From Salinivibrio sharmensis (GTDB taxonomy: Bacteria > Pseudomonadota > Gammaproteobacteria > Enterobacterales > Vibrionaceae): a stretch of DNA of 64,000 bases. This document shows positions 57,475 to 64,000 of this stretch, piece by piece. Under the pieces are notes generated by a model. It was not told the DNA's origin. It worked only from the letters and a program-made list of their open reading frames with translations, and searched no databases. The stretch spans positions 62,001 to 126,000 of the forward strand of contig NZ_MUFC01000003.1 of NCBI RefSeq assembly GCF_001995985.1, read 5' to 3'. The position numbers and the translations under genes are program-made. The first letter of the stretch is position 1. Each line of letters starts with the position of its first letter.

Positions 57475-58695
57475 ATGCAACCTATTGGAATGTCCGCCAA
57501 GCTGGATGATGTCTGCTACGACATTCGCGGTCCAGTGATGAAAGAAGCGAAACGCCTCGAAGAAGAGGGCCACCGCATTCTTAAACTGAATATCGGTAAC
57601 CCTGCTCCGTTTGGCTTTGATGCCCCTGATGAGATCTTGGTGGATGTGATCCGAAACCTCCCCACCTCGCAAGGATATTGCGATTCAAAAGGGCTCTATT
57701 CCGCCCGTAAAGCCGTGGTGCAGCACTACCAAAAGCGCGGCTTGATGGACTTAGACGTTGAAGACGTCTATTTGGGCAACGGTGCCTCCGAGCTTATCGT
57801 GATGGCCATGCAAGCGCTGCTTAATAATGGCGACGAGTTACTGGTGCCCTCACCCGACTATCCACTTTGGACGGCAGCAGCATCTTTATCTGGTGGCAAG
57901 CCTGTCCATTACCTTTGCGATGAAGAGTCGGACTGGTATCCAGACTTAGACGATATCAAACGTAAAATCACCCCCAGCACCCGGGGGATTGTCCTGATTA
58001 ATCCCAATAACCCGACAGGGGCTGTCTATAGCCGCGACTTTTTGTTGCAAGTGGTGGAGATCGCGCGCCAGCATAATCTGATCATTTTTGCGGACGAAAT
58101 CTACGACAAAATTCTCTATGATGGCGCGCAACACTACTCCATCGCCACCTTGGCGCCAGATGTGCTGTGTCTGACCTTCAACGGTTTATCCAAAGCCTAC
58201 CGGGTTTGCGGGTTTCGCGCCGGTTGGATGCTGGTAACCGGCCCCAAACAACACGCACGCGGTTACATAGAAGGCCTTGAGATGCTGGCATCAATGCGGC
58301 TTTGTGCCAATGTCCCGATGCAGCATGCGATTCAAACCGCCTTGGGGGGATACCAGAGCATCAATGAGCTTATCTTACCCGGCGGTCGGTTGCTGGAGCA
58401 GCGCGACAAAGCCTATGAGCTTATCAACCAAATTCCTGGGGTGAGTTGTAAAAAGCCGAAAGGGGCGCTCTATCTCTTCCCGAAAATCGACACCAAGCGC
58501 TACAACATCCATAACGATGAAAAGCTCATGCTCGATTTCCTGTTGCAAGAGAAAGTGCTTATGGTCCATGGCACTGGCTTTAATTGGCACCAACCTGATC
58601 ACTTCCGGCTTGTCACTTTGCCACGCGTCGATGACTTGGAGATGGCTATCAGTCGCTTTGAACGCTTTCTAAGCGGATACAGCCAAGAGGGCTAA
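57475..58695 (+). CDS. alaA: Glutamate-pyruvate aminotransferase AlaA
   Basis: PLP aminotransferase for alanine synthesis, 406 residues (E. coli 405). PLP-binding residues are visible: GNGASELI near 101-108, SPDYPLW, INPNNPTGAVYS near 175-187, FADEIYDKILYD near 205-216, and the Schiff-base lysine in FNGLSKAYRVCGFRAGW, Lys240. ACAGGAAC lies upstream of the ATG. The gene is divergent from menF. It ends with a hairpin at 58711-58742 without a T-run. Confidence 0.95.
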   Translation: MQPIGMSAKLDDVCYDIRGPVMKEAKRLEEEGHRILKLNIGNPAPFGFDAPDEILVDVIRNLPTSQGYCDSKGLYSARKAVVQHYQKRGLMDLDVEDVYLGNGASELIVMAMQALLNNGDELLVPSPDYPLWTAAASLSGGKPVHYLCDEESDWYPDLDDIKRKITPSTRGIVLINPNNPTGAVYSRDFLLQVVEIARQHNLIIFADEIYDKILYDGAQHYSIATLAPDVLCLTFNGLSKAYRVCGFRAGWMLVTGPKQHARGYIEGLEMLASMRLCANVPMQHAIQTALGGYQSINELILPGGRLLEQRDKAYELINQIPGVSCKKPKGALYLFPKIDTKRYNIHNDEKLMLDFLLQEKVLMVHGTGFNWHQPDHFRLVTLPRVDDLEMAISRFERFLSGYSQEG

Positions 58696-58710
58696 TCACG
58701 TACCTTTAGA

Positions 58711-58742
58711 TAACGCAAGCACGTGCGACACGGCTTGCGTTA
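58711..58742. terminator. Hairpin after alaA
   Basis: Perfect stem TAACGCAAGC / GCTTGCGTTA with a 12-base loop. The following TGTTATTG is not a good T-run. Confidence 0.5.
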
Positions 58743-58783
58743 TGTTATTGATCACCGTATTCGGTTATAGCGCCTTTATTCGT

Positions 58784-59383
58784 ATGTCTCGATACTGCTC
58801 TTACTGCCATAAAGCCCATGCCATTTGCATTTGCGATGCCATCACCAAGATTGATAATCCCAATCCCGTGATCCTGCTTCAGCACCCTGATGAAGTCTCG
58901 CACCCAAAGAACAGTGCCTGCCTGCTGAGCCTTTCGCTACAACATTGCGTCACCTTAGTCGGAGAAGATTTTAGCCAGCATCCTCAGCTGAATGCGTTAT
59001 TGGCGGACCCTGACATCACGTATGCCGTGCTCTACCCCGGTGAAAACGCGATGGCACTCAGTGAAATGACGGCCCGAGATGCAAATGCCAAGCAAGGGAT
59101 TATTTTGCTGGATGGGACCTGGAAAAAAGCCTACAAAATATATCAGTTATCTACCAATTTACAGGTACTTCCGAGTATCAGTATTGACGCCTGTGCGCCA
59201 AGCCACTATCAGATCCGTAAAAGCCGAAAGCCCGGGGCGCTTTCCACCCTCGAGGCCGGCTATATGGCACTGAGTCAGCTGGAGGGCAATGCCAAACGCT
59301 ATCAGCCTTTGCTCGATAGCTTCGACACCATGATTGCCCGCCAACTCGCCTTCCTGCCCGATGCGCGCAAACGCTGCGACTGA
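58784..59383 (+). CDS. tapT: tRNA-uridine aminocarboxypropyltransferase (DTW domain)
   Basis: DTW-domain enzyme of about 199 residues that adds the acp group to U47 of tRNA using S-adenosylmethionine. The N-terminal zinc-type cluster is CSYCHKAHAICIC, the DTW-type motif is LLDGTWKKA, and the C-terminal pattern is QIRKSRKPGALSTLEA. I chose MSRYCSYC as the start because it matches family N-termini; the ORF opens 14 codons earlier at 58742, immediately after the alaA hairpin, and neither start has a strong ribosome-binding site. Confidence 0.85.
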   Translation: MSRYCSYCHKAHAICICDAITKIDNPNPVILLQHPDEVSHPKNSACLLSLSLQHCVTLVGEDFSQHPQLNALLADPDITYAVLYPGENAMALSEMTARDANAKQGIILLDGTWKKAYKIYQLSTNLQVLPSISIDACAPSHYQIRKSRKPGALSTLEAGYMALSQLEGNAKRYQPLLDSFDTMIARQLAFLPDARKRCD

Positions 59384-59449
59384 GCACGCAAGGTACTTGT
59401 TATCTTGCTCGTGGGGGCTAAACCATCAACCTTTTCGCTCTGCCCATGG

Positions 59450-60808
59450 CTAACGAATCGCGTACAGCGGGCCATTACTGGCAGCGGTAAACATGGTGCT
59501 GTGGAGCTTTTGCGCAAAGCTGTCGGTCATCGACGACAGGTAATCAGCAATCACTCGCATCCCTGATTGGCCGTTTGCTCGAGCGGCCAGCCAATCGCGT
59601 CGATAGTCGGTTGGCAACAAACGCTCGGGATCAGACGCAAAGGCATCAAACAACTCCATCACCAACTGCTGGCCTTTGTACTCCACCACCTGTAACTCCG
59701 GCTGTTTAACCACAAACTCACTGACAAAGCGCTTTAGCACCTCCAAAACACCGGCCATTACCTCGGTTAAATAGGCATTCCACGCCAATAGCGGAGAGAT
59801 AAAACTGTGGGTGCCATCTTGATTGGTTGGCGCGATCTCCACGGAGGTCAATAACGTATTGACGAGGGCGCCAATCGCGTCTTTACGCTCGTACGGGGGG
59901 CCGAACATTTGCTCACTCAATTCACCAATATTGGCCTCGAGCCATGGGTCACCACACTCTGCCAAATGGCTTGCAACTGACTCTTGCCATTGCTCACGGG
60001 TGACCAAGCCCATCACGATGGCGTCCTCCAGATCATGGACGCCATAAGCAATATCATCGGCCAGTTCCATGATGGAGCAATCGATTGATTTATAGCGTGT
60101 TTTACGGTGTTGGTCCGCTGACGTATTCTCTCGGAACGCTAAAAACAGCGCGCGATCTGCCTCACTTAACGGACTCAGAACCCAGTCTCGCCGACCTTTA
60201 TCATCATCATAGATCCCTTTAGCAGGCTGCCAATCTCGCGCTTTAAGATGACGAAAATCATTAACGGGTGCTGGCTGGCTTCCCTTGTGTGCAGTATTGA
60301 TTAATGCCGGATACTTCATCACACCCAGTAAGGTACGGCGTGCCAAATTCATCCCATGATGCTGCGTGTAAGGCTCAAGCAGCGTGACAATGCGAAAGGT
60401 TTGCGCATTCCCCTCAAACCCACCTTCATTGCGCATCATGTAATTCAATGCGATTTCACCGCCATGCCCATAAGGCGGATGGCCAATATCATGTGCCAAG
60501 CACAAGCTTTCCATCAAGCCGGTCGACGGAAGCAGAGGGCGAAATGCTGGTTGTTTCTCTTTGAGCTGCGCGACAATGCCGGTACCAATTTGCGAGACCT
60601 CAAGCGAGTGGGTTAACCGAGTCCGATAAAAGTCGCTGTGCTCGGCACCGAGCACCTGGGTTTTTGCTTGCAAGCGTCGAAAGGCAGCTGAGTGCAGAAT
60701 CCGCGCACGATCGCGTTGGTACGCCGTGCGTTTATCATGACGACGCTTTTTCTGCTCGTTTGTCATCTGGCGAATTTGCCAGGCGTCAGACAGGTCAAAA
60801 TCCATCAT
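59450..60808 (-). CDS. dgt: Deoxyguanosine-triphosphatase-like HD hydrolase
   Basis: dGTPase-like HD-domain triphosphohydrolase of 452 residues. The metal motif shows as [14 protein letters not shown] and [15 protein letters not shown], with [20 protein letters not shown] further on. It follows the shorter type (about 440-500) of E. coli Dgt relatives. The ATG at 60808 (or the next codon, 60805) lies within the last codons of yfbR, an overlap of 14 bases. It presumably affects dNTP pools, and some dGTPases restrict phages. Confidence 0.88.
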   Translation of the reverse strand: MMDFDLSDAWQIRQMTNEQKKRRHDKRTAYQRDRARILHSAAFRRLQAKTQVLGAEHSDFYRTRLTHSLEVSQIGTGIVAQLKEKQPAFRPLLPSTGLMESLCLAHDIGHPPYGHGGEIALNYMMRNEGGFEGNAQTFRIVTLLEPYTQHHGMNLARRTLLGVMKYPALINTAHKGSQPAPVNDFRHLKARDWQPAKGIYDDDKGRRDWVLSPLSEADRALFLAFRENTSADQHRKTRYKSIDCSIMELADDIAYGVHDLEDAIVMGLVTREQWQESVASHLAECGDPWLEANIGELSEQMFGPPYERKDAIGALVNTLLTSVEIAPTNQDGTHSFISPLLAWNAYLTEVMAGVLEVLKRFVSEFVVKQPELQVVEYKGQQLVMELFDAFASDPERLLPTDYRRDWLAARANGQSGMRVIADYLSSMTDSFAQKLHSTMFTAASNGPLYAIR

Positions 60809-61397
60809 CACTGATCTCATCCAACGACAGTGTAAAACTATCCACAAAAGTGGCCATAAAGTAATCGCTCGCCGGGGAACGCCTTTTTTCTAACGATGCT
60901 TCCAGCCGCTTCTTGGCTTGCTCAAACTCATGGTTACCTGCAGCAATCTCTTCCAAGCATTTCAAATAGGCACACAGGGTGTCGGCCTGTTTAACCAGTT
61001 GGTAATCATCCGGCGCGATGTGGTCGGAGTCAATCAGTCCGATATATTCTTCTTGCAGCTCAGGGGGAAGCATGGCGATCAGTTTTTTCTCGGCCATCTT
61101 CTCAATTTTTTTGTACTCGCCAGCAATCGAAGGATTGAAGTACTTGACTGGGGTAGGCAAATCACCCGTGATCACCTCACTGCAATCATGAAACATGGCT
61201 AACACCGCGATACGTTCCGGTTGGTAGTTGCCATTGAAACGCTTGTTATTGATTAACGCTAACGCATGCGCCACAAAGGCAACCTGTAAGCTGTGTTCAG
61301 AGATGTTTTCGGCGGAAACATTGCGCATCAGCGGCCAACGGTAAATTAGCTTCATTCGCGCAAGGTGGGCAAAAAAGTGGCTTTGTTTTTGAGTCAT
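60795..61397 (-). CDS. yfbR: 5'-Deoxynucleotidase YfbR
   Basis: HD-domain nucleotidase of 200 residues that hydrolyses deoxyribonucleoside 5'-monophosphates. Metal ligands are His35 (SEHSLQ), His70-Asp71 (MFHDCSEV) and a later Asp in [16 protein letters not shown]. It aligns with E. coli YfbR over its length, including [21 protein letters not shown]. yfbR is followed directly by the overlapping dgt-like gene, an arrangement that places two nucleotide-pool hydrolases in one unit. Confidence 0.94.
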   Translation of the reverse strand: MTQKQSHFFAHLARMKLIYRWPLMRNVSAENISEHSLQVAFVAHALALINNKRFNGNYQPERIAVLAMFHDCSEVITGDLPTPVKYFNPSIAGEYKKIEKMAEKKLIAMLPPELQEEYIGLIDSDHIAPDDYQLVKQADTLCAYLKCLEEIAAGNHEFEQAKKRLEASLEKRRSPASDYFMATFVDSFTLSLDEISDDGF

Positions 61398-61504
61398 CGC
61401 ATCCTGCTACCTTACTACACGTCGTTTTCATTGTGTGCATTCAAGCCAGCAGACACAAGTATTATTCGCGCAAAGCACAATGAGCGGCTTTGCGCGAGCA
61501 TCCT

Positions 61505-61807
61505 TTACACTTTGATGCGATCCCGGTTTTTATCTAAAGTCGACGCACCAATGCCCTTCACCTCCATCAAGGCCTCTGGCGAGCTAAACTCACCATGATC
61601 TTGGCGATATTCAATAATGGCCTTTGCTTTTGCAGGACCAATCCCACTCAATTGTTCTGACAGCTGCTGCTCACTTGCGGTGTTGATATTCACTGAAAGA
61701 CGCTCAACTTGCTCCGCCGCTTGCGCGGTGTTTTCGTCAGCACTCCACGCCACCGGGGCGGTGATTAGCACCATGGTGAATAACAGACAGGATAAAAGGT
61801 ATTTCAT
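61505..61807 (-). CDS. comEA: ComEA-family helix-hairpin-helix protein
   Basis: Small periplasmic DNA-binding protein of 100 residues. Signal peptide about 1-22 (ending AWSA), a short acidic linker, then a double helix-hairpin-helix: VNINTASEQQLSEQLSGIGPAKAKAIIEYRQDHGEF and ALMEVKGIGASTLDKNRDRI. ComEA pulls incoming DNA during natural transformation in Vibrio; short relatives such as E. coli YbaV are also common, and ppiD-ybaV adjacency fits that type. Single HhH domain, consistent with either role. Confidence 0.88.
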   Translation of the reverse strand: MKYLLSCLLFTMVLITAPVAWSADENTAQAAEQVERLSVNINTASEQQLSEQLSGIGPAKAKAIIEYRQDHGEFSSPEALMEVKGIGASTLDKNRDRIKV

Positions 61808-61879
61808 GGTTGACTCCTTGTAGAAATGTCAGCCTTACCCTAAGTCCACGCGCCCCTATTTGCATGTAAGCTATAAAAG

Positions 61880-61915
61880 AAAAACGACGCAGGACAAAGT
61901 CCTAGCGCCGTTTTT
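61880..61915. terminator. Bidirectional terminator between comEA and ppiD
   Basis: Stem AAAAACG ... CGTTTTT enclosing CGC/GCG and AGGAC/GTCCT with one mismatch and one bulge; loop AAA. It lies after ppiD on the minus strand. Confidence 0.85.
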
Positions 61916-61968
61916 CTTACTCAAGCAAAGAGGGTGCGAGAGAGATCGAACTCCTGCTACGCACTTGC

Positions 61969-63849
61969 TTACTGGTTATCTGACTCCGCGTAAGTCACAT
62001 CCACCTCTTCGCGCAACGCTTGTAAGGTTGCAGACAATGACATGTTACTCATCGCGCGTTGAACACGCGCCGCCATCTGGCTTTGCGGGCTAATGTCAGG
62101 CACTTCAGGCTCAATAACCTTATCTAGTGCCACCACGACCACATCACCCTCGCGGTTTTGCGTAACGCCATAACTTGCCGCATCAGATTCAGGCTGTGGC
62201 AGAGAGAACGCCAATTCGGCTACTGCTTGTTGCTGAGACACACGGTTGAGTGTGATCGGCGCACTGAAGGTGTAATCACTGCCTGCCAACTCACCTGTTT
62301 GCTCAAGCTGGGCAATCAAGTCTCCAGCGGTTTGTTTTGCTTGCTCTTGGCCTTTCTCGGCGGCGAGTGTTTCACGAACTTGGTCTTTCACTTCCGCAAA
62401 GCTAAGCTGTTTTTCCGGCTTCACATCATCAAGGCGTACAACAATCGCATGCTCACCAGACAATTCAATCAACTCTGAGTTGAGCCCGTTTTCACGAACG
62501 TCATAGCTGTCAAGTGCTTGCTGAATTTGAGGGCGGGCCATTAACCCCGTTGCAGCATCCAAGGCAAAGTAGTCAGTGTATTGCACGTCACTGTTTATCG
62601 CGGCCGCGGCTGGCCCAAGGCCATTGGCTTCCTCAAAAGCGACTTCAGCCAGTGTGGTAGACTGCGCGTAGAAACGATCCGCCGCACGCGCTTGTTGCAG
62701 TTCAGTACGAATATCGTCTTTTACCTCTGCAAGTGGTGTCACATCCGCCAGATCAATATCATCCAAACGAATAATATGATAACCAAAGTCAGATTGAACC
62801 AGCCCAGAAATATCACCTTTCTCTGACAGCGCATACGCGGCTTTCTCGAACGCCGGATCCATCACATCAGGTTCAATCCAATCGAGTGATCCGCCCTGCT
62901 CAGCACTGAAGGTATCATCAGACACCTCTTTCGCCAGCGCAGTAAATGCTTCGCCTTGGTTCAGGCGCTCTAGCACTTGCTCAGCTTTGGCTTTGGCCTC
63001 TTCACCGGTCCCTTCGATCAAGATATGGCTGACTTTGCGACGCTCTTGCGAGCCATATTGGGATTGGTTCTCTTGATAATACGCTTCGATGTCTTGATCA
63101 GAGATTTGAATGTCACTGGCCAGCCCTTCGCCTGTGAGCTCCACATAAGCGACTTTGACCATGCGAGGCTGGATATAATCGTCTCGGTTAGCTTGATAGT
63201 ATGCTTCCAGCTCATCGTCCGTTAGCGATACCTGCTCGGCAAAATCATCCACTGGGAGCGTGATGGTGCGCACTTGGCGGCTTTGCGCCTCTAGGCGATA
63301 CAAATTCTCTAACTCACTGGGCAAGACAAAGCCTGAGCCTTGTAGGCCATTAACCAGCTGCTGACGCATTAAGTCTGTGCGCATATAATTGGCAAATTCA
63401 TCGGCACTCATACCCGTCTGGCGCAGAGCGGCCTGATAACGATCGTTATTAAACTGCCCGCCTTGACGAAACTGTGGCATCGCACGAATAGCCGCTTTGA
63501 CCTGCGCATCACTCACGCGCAAACCGAGTTCGCTAGCCGCCTGCTCTAACAGCAAGTCATTGATCATTCGATCTAAGATGTTTTGACGAAAACGCTTCAC
63601 ATACTCTGGGTTGCCCAGCAGTTGGTTAAACTGCTCTCCGGCTTGTTGCTGCATACGAGCACGTTCGTTTTGATAAGCTCGATCGAGCTCTGCACGGCTG
63701 ATTTCTTTATCACCGACGGTTGCAGCGGGCGGGTTGGAACCGCCTGCCAGATAGCTGCCGACACCGGCAAAAGCAAAGGAAAAGATGATAAGGCTTAAAA
63801 TGATCTTCACCGCAAGACTATTGGTGCCTTCGCGTATACGTTCCATCAT
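61969..63849 (-). CDS. ppiD: Peptidylprolyl isomerase PpiD
   Basis: Membrane-anchored periplasmic chaperone of 626 residues. One membrane segment (about 15-35, IILSLIIFSFAFAGVGSYLAG) follows a short basic cytoplasmic tail. A SurA-like N-terminal domain (about 35-225) is followed by a parvulin domain, about 260-360 (RKVSHILIEGTGEEAKAKAEQVL ... FGYHIIRLDDI). A second, divergent parvulin-like part occupies the C-terminal half. I chose MMERIREGTNS as the start; the ORF is six codons longer. In E. coli ppiD lies between hupB and ybaV, matching the comEA neighbour. Confidence 0.94.
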   Translation of the reverse strand: MMERIREGTNSLAVKIILSLIIFSFAFAGVGSYLAGGSNPPAATVGDKEISRAELDRAYQNERARMQQQAGEQFNQLLGNPEYVKRFRQNILDRMINDLLLEQAASELGLRVSDAQVKAAIRAMPQFRQGGQFNNDRYQAALRQTGMSADEFANYMRTDLMRQQLVNGLQGSGFVLPSELENLYRLEAQSRQVRTITLPVDDFAEQVSLTDDELEAYYQANRDDYIQPRMVKVAYVELTGEGLASDIQISDQDIEAYYQENQSQYGSQERRKVSHILIEGTGEEAKAKAEQVLERLNQGEAFTALAKEVSDDTFSAEQGGSLDWIEPDVMDPAFEKAAYALSEKGDISGLVQSDFGYHIIRLDDIDLADVTPLAEVKDDIRTELQQARAADRFYAQSTTLAEVAFEEANGLGPAAAAINSDVQYTDYFALDAATGLMARPQIQQALDSYDVRENGLNSELIELSGEHAIVVRLDDVKPEKQLSFAEVKDQVRETLAAEKGQEQAKQTAGDLIAQLEQTGELAGSDYTFSAPITLNRVSQQQAVAELAFSLPQPESDAASYGVTQNREGDVVVVALDKVIEPEVPDISPQSQMAARVQRAMSNMSLSATLQALREEVDVTYAESDNQ

Positions 63850-63894
63850 AACTGGCCGGTACTCCAACTGGTTTGGGCTGGTTGTCTTTCAACT

Positions 63895-63922
63895 AAAAAG
63901 GCGCATCATGTGATGCGCCTTT
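63895..63922 (-). terminator. Terminator upstream of ppiD
   Basis: Stem AAAGGCGCATCA / TGATGCGCCTTT around a TG loop. On the minus strand the T-run is TTTTT (63899-63895). It lies upstream of ppiD and would end a gene beyond the right edge of the window, or act as a leader hairpin for ppiD. Confidence 0.75.
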
Positions 63923-63953
63923 ACGCTCTTGTGTGCCGAATTATACGCGGTTG

Positions 63954-64000
63954 TTAGTGGCTTTGCAGCTCCAACGCCCCGTCAAACGCGAATAATTCGG
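63954..64000 (-). other. Possible C-terminal end of an unidentified gene
   Basis: On the minus strand the last 47 bases are open in one frame and read ELFAFDGALELQSH before TAA (63956-63954). I do not recognise this as the end of hupB, which precedes ppiD in E. coli. The same strand holds a TATAAT (63944-63939) just downstream, so this may equally be promoter sequence. Confidence 0.25.

Overview
The window looks like a contiguous piece of ordinary chromosome from a gamma-proteobacterium of the family Vibrionaceae. Support for this comes from a FadR regulator with the extra ligand-domain segment known from Vibrio, a MenF-D-H-B-C-E operon, the nhaB/fadR/dsbB neighbourhood, the yejK/yejL/yejM set, the gapA-yeaD-mipA-yeaG-yeaH order shared with enteric bacteria, and several Na+/H+ antiporters that suggest a marine or halophilic lifestyle. 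The moderate G+C suggests something like Salinivibrio, Grimontia or Enterovibrio, but the genus cannot be fixed from the sequence alone. No insertion sequence, integrase, prophage, CRISPR array or rRNA was seen.

Layout. 1-7.7 kb: fatty-acid porin fadL, a NhaC/YuiF-type carrier, glutaredoxin grxD, Fe superoxide dismutase sodB, aspartate-semialdehyde dehydrogenase asd, and nhaC. 7.8-17.5 kb: nucleoid protein yejK divergent from yejL-yejM (LPS control), a solitary tRNA-Pro(GGG) with its own promoter and terminator, a MalS-like periplasmic alpha-amylase, a CHASE-PAS-PAS-GGDEF-EAL c-di-GMP protein and a TSUP-family permease. 17.6-30.9 kb: topB, ydjA, fadH (with a perfect FadR operator on its promoter), sppA, ansA, a GST-like protein, yeaC, a DUF2989 lipoprotein, gapA, yeaD and a MipA/OmpV porin-like protein. 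31-36 kb: the prkA-yeaH-spoVR stress module. 36-41.7 kb: fadR, nhaB, dsbB and the overlapping dusC-yecA-nudG run. 41.8-48 kb: a suppressor-of-copper-sensitivity (Scs) type thiol-redox operon, two head-to-head YkgJ-superfamily cysteine-cluster genes, a Tim44-like and a TM2 protein. 48-57 kb: an LplT-like MFS/PlsC fusion converging on the complete menaquinone operon menFDHBCE. 57.4-64 kb: alaA, tapT, the overlapping HD-domain nucleotide hydrolases yfbR-dgt, comEA and ppiD.

How the parts connect. FadR (36 kb) is a plausible direct regulator of fadH (22 kb), and fadL imports the fatty acids concerned. DsbB and the Scs proteins both handle periplasmic disulfides. YejM, SppA, PpiD and the MFS/PlsC protein concern the envelope. 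MenFDHBCE makes the naphthoquinone ring of menaquinone up to 1,4-dihydroxy-2-naphthoyl-CoA; menA and ubiE/menG are not in the window.

I found no convincing wholly new multi-gene system. The observations most worth checking are the Scs operon with an unassigned 119-residue leader protein beside two cysteine-cluster genes, the terminator that abuts the dsbB ribosome-binding site, the terminator-like hairpin in the grxD leader, the degenerate I-site of the c-di-GMP protein, the MFS/PlsC fusion, and a DnaA-box match upstream of sppA.
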